Positions 36,287 through 43,999 of a DNA stretch of 64,000 nucleotides are shown piece by piece; positions within the stretch are counted from its first letter, which is position 1; each line of letters opens with the position of its first letter. Both the position numbers and the translations under genes were made by a program. The notes beneath the pieces were generated by a model. That model saw only the letters and a program-made list of their open reading frames with translations. It was not told where the DNA came from and made no database searches. The DNA is taken from positions 28,357 through 92,356 of the forward strand of contig JBEBBW010000002.1 of the NCBI GenBank assembly GCA_041158165.1. The letters run 5' to 3'. This stretch comes from TMED14 sp041158165. GTDB taxonomy: Bacteria > Bacteroidota > Bacteroidia > Flavobacteriales > Schleiferiaceae.

Positions 36287-37678
36287 ATGTTTGAATTGAC
36301 GTTGCCCAAGATGGGCGAATCCGTAGCAGAGGCCACGATCACGCAATGGCTCAAAAACGAAGGCGATTCCATCTCCCTCGATGAATCGGTACTGACGATT
36401 GCTACCGATAAGGTTGACAGCGACATTCCGTCGCCCGTTGCCGGGATCCTGGTGAAAAAATTGTTCAACGAGAACGACGTCATTCAAGTTGGTCAAGTCA
36501 TTGCCCACATTGACACCGGGGACGGCAAAGCCGCTGCTCCGGCTCCTGTAGCCGCTGCAGCCCCCGTTGCTGCAGCATCTGAGGCTCCTGCGCCCGCCAC
36601 AGCTCCAGCTCCAGCCGAGCAGCCTGCAGCCAGCACCCCACAACCCGCCGCGAACAACCATGCTCCAGTTGCCAAAGGAAGCGGCGCTCGCTTCTATTCA
36701 CCTTTGGTGCGCAGCATGGCCGCCCAAGAGGGGCTCTCGCAGGCTGAACTTGACCAAATCGAAGGGTCTGGCCAGGAAGGCCGTGTAACCAAGCACGACG
36801 TGTTGGCCTACTTGGCCCAGCGCGCCAGCGGCGTCGTTCCGGCCGCTGCGGCATCTGCACCCGCTCCGGCAGCAGCAACCGAAACCTTGGCAGCGCCTGC
36901 CCCCACAAAGGCTTCTGATTCCGCGCCTGCAGGCCACGGATTCAAGGCCCCGGCGCCCACGATTTTCCCAGGAGACGAAATCCGCGAAATGGACCGAATG
37001 CGCAAGATCATCGCCGACCACATGGTGATGAGCAAGCACGTTTCGCCCCACGTAACCTCGTTTGTCGAGGCCGACGTGACAGCAATCGTTCGCTGGCGCG
37101 AAAAAGTCAAAGGCAGCTACGAAAAGCGCGAAGGGGAAAAGCTCACCTTCACGCCCATTTTCATGGAGGCGGTGGTCAAGGCCATCAAAGACTTCCCCAA
37201 CATTAACGTCAGCATTGACGGCAACAACATCGTGTACCACAAGCCGATCAACCTGGGCATGGCTACGGCGTTGCCGAGCGGAAACCTTATTGTTCCGGTC
37301 ATTAAAAACGCCGACCGCCTCAGCCTGAGCGGCATGACCAAAGAGGTCAATGAACTTGCCAATAAGGCGCGCAGCAACGCCCTCAAGCCCGACGATATTC
37401 AGGGCGGAACCTACACGGTCACCAACGTGGGCAGCTTCGGAAACATTCTGGGCACCCCCATCATCAACCAGCCTCAAGTTGCGATTTTGGCCCTCGGTGC
37501 CATTCGCAAAATGCCCGCTGTGGTGGAGACGGCTGAAGGGGACGTGATCGCCATTCGCCACAAAATGTTCTTGTCGCACTCCTACGACCACCGCGTGGTT
37601 GACGGAGCGCTAGGCGGCATGTTTGTGCGCCGCGTTGCCGACTACCTCGAGCAGTGGGATCCGAACCGCGAAATCTGA
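36287..37678 (+). CDS. Dihydrolipoamide acyltransferase (E2) of a 2-oxoacid dehydrogenase complex
   Basis: This 463-residue E2 has one lipoyl domain (residues 1-80, lipoyl lysine K42 in IATDKVDSDIPSP), a long Ala/Pro-rich linker, an E3/E1-binding domain (RFYSPLVRSMAAQEGLSQ ... EGRVTKHDVLAYL), a second Ala/Pro linker, and the catalytic domain (about 230-463) with the CAT-like active-site motif HSYDHRVVDGALGG. It transfers acyl groups to CoA. The acyl specificity (2-oxoglutarate, branched-chain or pyruvate) cannot be fixed, and the E1 and E3 genes are not adjacent. Its stop overlaps the next ATG (TGATG). Confidence 0.88.
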   Translation: MFELTLPKMGESVAEATITQWLKNEGDSISLDESVLTIATDKVDSDIPSPVAGILVKKLFNENDVIQVGQVIAHIDTGDGKAAAPAPVAAAAPVAAASEAPAPATAPAPAEQPAASTPQPAANNHAPVAKGSGARFYSPLVRSMAAQEGLSQAELDQIEGSGQEGRVTKHDVLAYLAQRASGVVPAAAASAPAPAAATETLAAPAPTKASDSAPAGHGFKAPAPTIFPGDEIREMDRMRKIIADHMVMSKHVSPHVTSFVEADVTAIVRWREKVKGSYEKREGEKLTFTPIFMEAVVKAIKDFPNINVSIDGNNIVYHKPINLGMATALPSGNLIVPVIKNADRLSLSGMTKEVNELANKARSNALKPDDIQGGTYTVTNVGSFGNILGTPIINQPQVAILALGAIRKMPAVVETAEGDVIAIRHKMFLSHSYDHRVVDGALGGMFVRRVADYLEQWDPNREI

Positions 37679-38433
37679 TGCGGCTCACCCGCCCACTCTG
37701 CGTTTTTGACATCGAATCAACCGGTGTCAACGTCGTTCACGACCGCATCGTTGAACTCTGTGTTCTCCGCGTACTCCCCGACGGAACCGAAACGGTCAAA
37801 ACCTGGCGGGTAAACCCGGGTATTCCCATTCCGCCGGCAGCCACCGCAATTCACGGAATCAGCGATGCCGACGTGGCCGACGCCCCGCCGTTTGCCGGCA
37901 TCCTATCTGAACTCGTCCCCATGATCCAAGGGAGCGACCTCGCCGGCTACAACAGCAACAAGTTCGATATACCGATGCTCGCGGAGGAGCTGCTTCGCGC
38001 TGGAAGCGACCTCGACCTCAGCCAATGCCGAAGCGTCGACGTTCAGAATATTTTTCACAAAAAGGAGCCCCGCACCCTGAGCGCCGCCTACCGATTTTAC
38101 TGCCAAGCAGATCTCGAAAACGCCCATACCGCCGAGGCCGACGTGCGCGCAACCTACGAGGTGCTTCGTGCGCAACTCGAACGCTATCCCGACCTCCCCC
38201 AAGAGGTCCCGGCCCTCAGCGACTTCAGCACGATGCACAAAGCGGCCGACTTCGCAGGATTCATCACGTTTGACGAGCAAGGACACGAACAGTTTAGCTT
38301 CGGCAAGTACAAGGGCCAGCGCGTAAGCCATGTGCTCCTGAAGGACCCAGGGTACTATTCCTGGCTGCAAAATGCCGATTTTCCGTTGTTTACGAAGAAA
38401 ATCCTCACGGCCATTAGGCTGCGCCAGTCATGA
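37678..38433 (+). CDS. DEDDh 3'-5' exonuclease
   Basis: This 251-residue nuclease of the DnaQ/RNase T family shows Exo I FDIESTGVN (Asp, Glu), Exo II AGYNSNKFDIPML and Exo III HTAEADVRATYEVL (His, Asp), all DEDDh ligands. The C-terminal ~60 residues (FITFDEQGHEQFSFGKYKGQ) resemble the small domain after exodeoxyribonuclease X-type nucleases. It is probably a proofreading or repair exonuclease rather than the Pol III epsilon subunit, since no polymerase context is present. The ATG at 37678 overlaps the E2 stop; an upstream in-frame start at 37654 is less likely. It overlaps the FAH gene by ATGA. Confidence 0.85.
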   Translation: MRLTRPLCVFDIESTGVNVVHDRIVELCVLRVLPDGTETVKTWRVNPGIPIPPAATAIHGISDADVADAPPFAGILSELVPMIQGSDLAGYNSNKFDIPMLAEELLRAGSDLDLSQCRSVDVQNIFHKKEPRTLSAAYRFYCQADLENAHTAEADVRATYEVLRAQLERYPDLPQEVPALSDFSTMHKAADFAGFITFDEQGHEQFSFGKYKGQRVSHVLLKDPGYYSWLQNADFPLFTKKILTAIRLRQS

Positions 38434-39035
38434 AGATAATTTGTGTCGGACGCAACTACCGCGCCCACGCCGAAGAGCTGGGCAACGCGATTCCCGAGGA
38501 ACCGGTAATTTTTTGCAAGCCCGATTCCGCGCTGCTTCCGCCCCGAAATCCGTTTGTGATTCCGCCTTGGACCCACGACGTGCACCACGAAATCGAGTGG
38601 GTGGTTCGCATTGCCAAAGTAGGCAAGTACATCGAACCGCGCTTCGCCTACAGCTACCTCGATGCCATGACGGTTGGCCTCGACTTCACGGCACGCGACC
38701 TTCAAACCCAGCTCAAAAACAAGGGTTTACCCTGGGAACGCGCGAAAGGCTTTGACGGCAGCGCGGTCCTCGGAACCTGGCTTCCCATCCCAAGCGAACC
38801 GGCCGCCCACGAATTGTGGTTAGAAAAAAATGGCATTGAAGTTCAGCGAGGCAATACGGCCGACTTCCTTCATTCGGTCGAACACATCATCGCTTTTGTA
38901 AGCCAGCATTTCACGCTGAAAAAAGGCGACATTTTGTTCACCGGAACCCCCGCCGGGGTAGGCCCCGTGGCGGCGGGAGATCGCCTAGAGGGCTTTTTAA
39001 ATGGTGAATCCCTGCTTCGGCTGAACGTACGTTAA
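38430..39035 (+). CDS. Fumarylacetoacetate hydrolase (FAH) family protein
   Basis: This 201-residue cytoplasmic protein has the FAH fold: KIICVGRNYRAHAEEL at the start, the metal-binding EIEWVVRI, GLDFTARDLQ, KGFDGSAVLGTWLP, and the C-terminal GDILFTGTPAGVGPVAAGD. Short FAH proteins act as oxaloacetate tautomerase or decarboxylase, acylpyruvase or similar; the substrate here is not determined. It is last in the run GT2 - E2 - exonuclease - FAH and coupled to the exonuclease by ATGA. Confidence 0.88.
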   Translation: MKIICVGRNYRAHAEELGNAIPEEPVIFCKPDSALLPPRNPFVIPPWTHDVHHEIEWVVRIAKVGKYIEPRFAYSYLDAMTVGLDFTARDLQTQLKNKGLPWERAKGFDGSAVLGTWLPIPSEPAAHELWLEKNGIEVQRGNTADFLHSVEHIIAFVSQHFTLKKGDILFTGTPAGVGPVAAGDRLEGFLNGESLLRLNVR

Positions 39036-39058
39036 GCACTAGCTTCGGCGACTTCTCG

Positions 39059-39066
39059 TATATTTG
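39059..39066 (+). promoter_or_regulatory. Bacteroidota -7 box TATATTTG before the large T9SS gene
   Basis: A perfect TAnnTTTG match lies 40 bases before the ATG at 39107, giving a normal leader. No clear TTG -33. Confidence 0.5.
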
Positions 39067-39106
39067 AAGTTCTAGGTTTATACCCAACCGAGAACGAACG
39101 CCTACT

Positions 39107-42100
39107 ATGACGCACTTACTACGCCGCCTTGGTCTTGCCCTCATTGCGCAAACTGCACTGATAATCAGTGCACAAGCGCAAGTTACCACGGTATATTCTG
39201 AAGACTTTGACTCGCCTCCGCACAACGTCACCACCTTCCATACGCAGCCTGGCCCCAGTCCGTTTTGGAACGACACAAGCGCTTTGAGCGTTAGCGGCAC
39301 GCACAGCTACCATGCTAACGTCTTGCCCCAAGACACGGTCTATTTTCAAACCCTCGCCTTTTCAACGGTTGGCAACTCCTTTGTGCGTCTTTCGTTCGAC
39401 CACATCGGCAAAATTCACTTCGGTCAGCGCGGGTACATCAGCGTCTCCACCAACAACGGCGCCACTTGGACGACGCTAAGTGGTACCCACTACCGCGGAT
39501 CCAGTACCAGTTTTGCAACCTTGGGGTACGTAAACGAAGTCATGTATGCCAACTCCGCTACCTCACCGTATTGGGGCGGAGCCACAACCGTTGGTCAAGG
39601 TATCGCACCAACAAACGGATGGTGGGCAAACGAAGTATTCGACATTTCCAGTATTGCGGGCAGCGGACCATCTGGCACCGGCACCGGATTTTCGCAAGTT
39701 TTGGTTCGATTTGCCCTCCAGTACCGCGTTCCGAGCGGAACGGCCCAGACGGCTGGCTGGTTCATTGACAACGTGAAAGTTGAAGCGGCCCCATGTGAGC
39801 TCATTCCGCCCATCATCAAGTGGAACCTCAATCCGCGAAAAGAGCCCATCGGCGCACGCTACCAAGCTTCTGAGGAGATTCGGCTCCGGGCAACCGATAA
39901 AGTGCTCCCGAAGTCGGGCATGGACTCGGTTGTACTGCACTACCGCTTGAACAACGGTCCATGGAACTGGTTGAACATGACCGCAATTAACACGGCAAAC
40001 TGCCCAGACTCTTCGGAGTACACCTACACGTTCACCAACCTCGTGGTTGGCGACACGGTCGACTGGTACGTGATTGCTTACGACTGCGCCTGCGACGAAA
40101 ACACTGTGAGGTCCCCTTCTACGGCAGCGGCTGTGACATTCAACACATTCTGGCGCGACCCGTCGCCCCCCGCAGTGTGTGGACCGTCGCTTCCGAACAG
40201 CTTCCCGTTTGTGGTCACGCAGTTCCCGTACCTTGAGAACTTCGAAGCTTTTTACTGGATGGCCGGTACCGGCGCAGGAACTTCGGGCACGACGCACCGA
40301 GGGGTGTTCCCACTTGGAAACCCTCCGGCAGGCCGCAACTACGAAGTCAGTCCGAGTCCGCTCACGGCCGGCTTCGGATGGTCGGTTCGTACTGGTCCCA
40401 CCGCCACATTCGGCACTGGTCCTGCAGGCGACCATACCACCGGTGGGGGCAAGTACTTGTACACCGAAGCCTCACAGGGCACCTCGGGTAACAACACGCT
40501 GTTCATCACGCCCTGCTTTAAGCTCGACAACCTCCCTCACGTCGCCGCCGAATTCTACTACCACAAGTTTGGTGCACACATGGGCAACTTGCGCATCGAC
40601 ATCGATACCGGCACCGGATTTACCACCGGCAACGGAGTTATTGGCGCAGCCCTGATCGTCGGCCAAACCCAACGCAGCAATACGGAAGCTTGGAAGAAGG
40701 CCTTCCTCAACTTGAATCCCTACAAGGGCAAGTACGTGCGGCTGCGCTTCGTCGGCTTCAAGTCCAACACGGCCACGAACGACCGCGGAGACATGGCAAT
40801 TGACGACATCAAGATCTTTCAGCCCTTCGTGCGCGACATCAACCTGCTTGAGTCGTTCAGTCCACGCAACGGTTTCTGTACGTACACCAACCAAGAAAAC
40901 GTTCGTGTTTTGGTTCGGACCGAAGGATCTCAGACGTTGACGAAAATTCCGCTTGCGTTCTCAGTGAAAAATCTCAACACTGGGGTTACGGTCATCTCGC
41001 GAGACACCATTAACGGAACCTTTAACTTGGGTGATACGTTGACCTACAATTTTGTCCCTAAAGCCAACCTTAGCGCCTACACTGACTTCCAAGTATATAT
41101 CTGGGCTGAACTCGCCAACGACGGCCAGCACAGCAATGACAGCATTGGGCCAATCACCATCGAACACATTCAGCCCATCACCTCGTTCCCGTACTTCCTA
41201 AACTTTGATGGTCCAGGATGGACTCCGGGCAACGGCACCACGGCCAACCCAGGAACCTTTGCCACGTCGGGTTGGTTTGCTTCTCCCGCCTCCAACAGCA
41301 GCGAGTACGCGTTCATGGTAGGTTCCAATCTTACGCCTACCCCGAACACTGGTCCGCGCTGGTCTACGGCGCGCAAGGGCAACTACATCTATGCCGAAGG
41401 AAATTATGGCGCAAACAGCCCCTTCGCCCTGTTCCAGCAAGAAGGCTGTATTGACCTTACGGGCATGACCACACCGGTTATTTCGTTTTCGTACCACATG
41501 TTCGGAGCCGACATCGCTTCACTTGGCGTTCAGGTGGTACCGTCGGGTAGTAACACGTGGACTACCCTGACTGCTTCTGTGCTTACCGGCCAACAGCAGA
41601 CGGCAAATACCGACGATTGGCGCCACCAAATGGTCGACCTTACCGCCTACGCCGGCCAGACGATCAAACTGCGCTTTGTCGCAGGTAAGACTGCAGCGGG
41701 ATCACTTGCAGACATTGCCATTGACGACATCTTGATTTACGACCGCCCCAACAACGACGTGGGGGTAACGGCCATCACTTCACCGCCGAACACCGTATTT
41801 CTAACTACACCCCAGAATTTAATTCTCAAGGTCCGCAACTACGGAAAACAGGCCAAAACAAACGTTCCAGTAACGGTTAAAGTCACCGACCTATGTTCGC
41901 CAAGTTCGACGAATACCTACACCTACACGGTGCCGAGCATCGCAGTGGGAGCCGAGGCCACGTTGACCGTAACCACTCCCGTGACCTATTGGGAAGGCGA
42001 CCTTGAAATCAAGGCCTGGACTACGCTTGCCGGAGACGGATTTAGCCGTAACGATACCGCAGTGCGCGTCACCAACGGCAACACGAGCGCCATGATTCCA

Positions 42101-43888
42101 TTTGGACCGGTAACGTTTGATAACTGTGTCGGAAACGAGTATTCCTTCTACGGCACCGGCGGAACCGGAACGCTTCAAATGTGGGAAATGGGTACGGTAG
42201 GCCAAGGATGGACTGCTGCTTCCGGCACCCAAGCGTGGATGACGGGGCTTAATCAGAACTACAAGGGCAACAACACCGAATACCTTCGCATGCCCCCATT
42301 GACCAATTTCGACACCATCATGGGTGCCGAACTTCGCTTCAAGCACATCTTTGATTTTGCGCCCGGTGACGGCGGTAACGTAGAATACCTGCTCAACGGA
42401 ACGTGGCGCACTCTCGGTAACGCTACGGCCAATATTGGTACCAACTGGTACGGTTCGAGCTACGGTTCGGCAGGTATTGTCAACCTCGGTAACCAACCTG
42501 GATGGGCCGGCAACAGCAGCAATCAGTGGATCACCTCCACCATTCCGCTGTCCTTGTGGAACTTCAGTGCAAACCCGCTCAACCTGCGCTTCCGCATGGG
42601 TGCCGGTGCAGGCAACTCGTCGCGCGGATGGGCCATTGACGACGTACAGATCTACGTTCCGCCCCAAAATTCAATGGCTCCCATTAACATTGACACCAAG
42701 GAGTACTTGATTGTACCCGATCAGACGTCAACGGTCAAAGTTTATCTAGAAAACACGGGAGCCAAGCCGGTTAGTTCGATTCTCGTTCGCTACAAGGTGA
42801 ACAACGGAGCGTGGACCACCTACGACACCCTGACGTTTTCGCCGGCTCTCCCCCGCGGAGGCCGACGCTGGCACGAATTCAGCCAACTTTGGCTGAACAA
42901 CGGCGCAGGAACCTACAGCATCTGCGTTGAAACGTCTACGCCCAACGGCAAGCAAGACAACCTGGTGGCCGACGACCAACTGTGCTTGAACTTCCCTGTG
43001 TCTGACAAAATTTACATCGACGCCACAGGGTACTGCAACGACTTTGAGGACGCGTCAAAAGCCGCCTGGCTTCCCCTCCACTCTAGCGTGAAGACGGCCG
43101 CCCACGACTGGGAGTTCGGAACCCCTGGTCAGACGGTCATCAGCAGTGCGGCAAGCGGCACCAAAGCATGGATGACGAAGCTCTCCTCGAACTACACACC
43201 GATGGGCCGCAGCTCGCTTCACACGCCCTTCTTTGTGCTCGACAGCAACGTCGTGTACACCATGAAGTTTGACCACAACATGTTCTCGGAACAGTACCAC
43301 GACGGCGGAAGCATCGACTGGTCCTACAACGGTGGCATCAACTGGTACACGCTGGGCAACGTGCTTCCTTCAGGCAAGTGGTACAACACGGTGCACGTGA
43401 CGAGTCTTGACAACATCCGTCCGGGATGGTCAGGCACCACCAACGGTTGGACCCCGTCAAGTATCAACTTCACGGCCGACAACAGCGGTACGCTGGTATT
43501 CCGGTTCCGCTTCGGCTCGGACTACACTATTGTGAACGAAGGTTGGGCGATCGACAACTTCTGCCTGCAGCGCGCACCCCTTGGCACGCCAGCCGACATC
43601 CTGAACATCGGGGTGCCTGAAGCGAGCCTCGGCGATGCCTTCTTGGGCGGAGTGAGTCCAAACCCCACGGCTGGCGGCACCGCAGGTGTTGACTTCCAGT
43701 CTAACGAGGGCGGAACCTTGCGCCTTACCGTGTACACGATGCTGGGTCAGCCCGTGTTCAGCCAGAACTTCGAGCACAGCGGCGGCCTCGTTCGCATGGA
43801 GTGGGAAACGGCAGAACTCCCTGCAGGCTTGTACAACGCGGTGATCGAGTGGAACGGACAGTCCTACACCCGCCGTTTCGTCCGGTAG
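39107..43888 (+). CDS. Large T9SS-exported surface protein with MAM-like and CARDB-like modules
   Basis: This 1593-residue protein has a signal peptide (MTHLLRRLGLALIAQTALIISAQA). It contains about five jelly-roll modules. Two are MAM-like (40.20-40.84 and 41.18-41.75 kb) with YLENFEAFYW and YFLNFDGPGW starts and IDDIKIF/IDDILIYD ends. Two tandem modules further on are related to each other (42.12-42.66 and 43.03-43.58 kb), both with WE.G..GQ, AWMT.L..NY and GWAID. CARDB-like segments (NQENVRVLVRTEG; LILKVRNYGKQAKTNVPVTV) lie between. The C-terminus (SPNPTAGG ... GLYNAVIEWNGQSYTRRFVR, last ~70 residues) is a type A T9SS sorting signal. No catalytic motif is seen; it is probably an adhesin or surface-layer-like protein. 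Confidence 0.87.
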   Translation: MTHLLRRLGLALIAQTALIISAQAQVTTVYSEDFDSPPHNVTTFHTQPGPSPFWNDTSALSVSGTHSYHANVLPQDTVYFQTLAFSTVGNSFVRLSFDHIGKIHFGQRGYISVSTNNGATWTTLSGTHYRGSSTSFATLGYVNEVMYANSATSPYWGGATTVGQGIAPTNGWWANEVFDISSIAGSGPSGTGTGFSQVLVRFALQYRVPSGTAQTAGWFIDNVKVEAAPCELIPPIIKWNLNPRKEPIGARYQASEEIRLRATDKVLPKSGMDSVVLHYRLNNGPWNWLNMTAINTANCPDSSEYTYTFTNLVVGDTVDWYVIAYDCACDENTVRSPSTAAAVTFNTFWRDPSPPAVCGPSLPNSFPFVVTQFPYLENFEAFYWMAGTGAGTSGTTHRGVFPLGNPPAGRNYEVSPSPLTAGFGWSVRTGPTATFGTGPAGDHTTGGGKYLYTEASQGTSGNNTLFITPCFKLDNLPHVAAEFYYHKFGAHMGNLRIDIDTGTGFTTGNGVIGAALIVGQTQRSNTEAWKKAFLNLNPYKGKYVRLRFVGFKSNTATNDRGDMAIDDIKIFQPFVRDINLLESFSPRNGFCTYTNQENVRVLVRTEGSQTLTKIPLAFSVKNLNTGVTVISRDTINGTFNLGDTLTYNFVPKANLSAYTDFQVYIWAELANDGQHSNDSIGPITIEHIQPITSFPYFLNFDGPGWTPGNGTTANPGTFATSGWFASPASNSSEYAFMVGSNLTPTPNTGPRWSTARKGNYIYAEGNYGANSPFALFQQEGCIDLTGMTTPVISFSYHMFGADIASLGVQVVPSGSNTWTTLTASVLTGQQQTANTDDWRHQMVDLTAYAGQTIKLRFVAGKTAAGSLADIAIDDILIYDRPNNDVGVTAITSPPNTVFLTTPQNLILKVRNYGKQAKTNVPVTVKVTDLCSPSSTNTYTYTVPSIAVGAEATLTVTTPVTYWEGDLEIKAWTTLAGDGFSRNDTAVRVTNGNTSAMIPFGPVTFDNCVGNEYSFYGTGGTGTLQMWEMGTVGQGWTAASGTQAWMTGLNQNYKGNNTEYLRMPPLTNFDTIMGAELRFKHIFDFAPGDGGNVEYLLNGTWRTLGNATANIGTNWYGSSYGSAGIVNLGNQPGWAGNSSNQWITSTIPLSLWNFSANPLNLRFRMGAGAGNSSRGWAIDDVQIYVPPQNSMAPINIDTKEYLIVPDQTSTVKVYLENTGAKPVSSILVRYKVNNGAWTTYDTLTFSPALPRGGRRWHEFSQLWLNNGAGTYSICVETSTPNGKQDNLVADDQLCLNFPVSDKIYIDATGYCNDFEDASKAAWLPLHSSVKTAAHDWEFGTPGQTVISSAASGTKAWMTKLSSNYTPMGRSSLHTPFFVLDSNVVYTMKFDHNMFSEQYHDGGSIDWSYNGGINWYTLGNVLPSGKWYNTVHVTSLDNIRPGWSGTTNGWTPSSINFTADNSGTLVFRFRFGSDYTIVNEGWAIDNFCLQRAPLGTPADILNIGVPEASLGDAFLGGVSPNPTAGGTAGVDFQSNEGGTLRLTVYTMLGQPVFSQNFEHSGGLVRMEWETAELPAGLYNAVIEWNGQSYTRRFVR

Positions 43889-43917
43889 CATTCCGCGCCT
43901 GGAGCGCACTTTGAGCC

Positions 43918-43953
43918 AAAAAGGCAGTTGTTTGCACAAAACACTGCCTTTTT
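43918..43953 (+). terminator. Intrinsic terminator after the T9SS gene
   Basis: An 11-bp perfect stem (AAAAAGGCAGT at 43918-43928, ACTGCCTTTTT at 43943-43953) around a 14-base loop ends in a T-run. It separates the T9SS gene from clpB. Confidence 0.85.
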
Positions 43954-43999
43954 GTCGTTTAAGGCGCTAGGGCACAGGGCTTGAGCAGGTCTACGGCGT

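Noticed and set aside
36698..37591. 297-residue minus-strand open frame opposite the E2 gene
   Set aside because: It overlaps the E2 catalytic domain wholly and has no family signature.
41891..42667. 258-residue minus-strand open frame opposite the T9SS protein
   Set aside because: Antisense of the modular repeats in the T9SS gene; no domain or ordered start signal.
43889..43999. Heat-shock operator or promoter before clpB
   Set aside because: No CIRCE inverted repeat and no clear TAnnTTTG box could be found between the terminator and the ATG.
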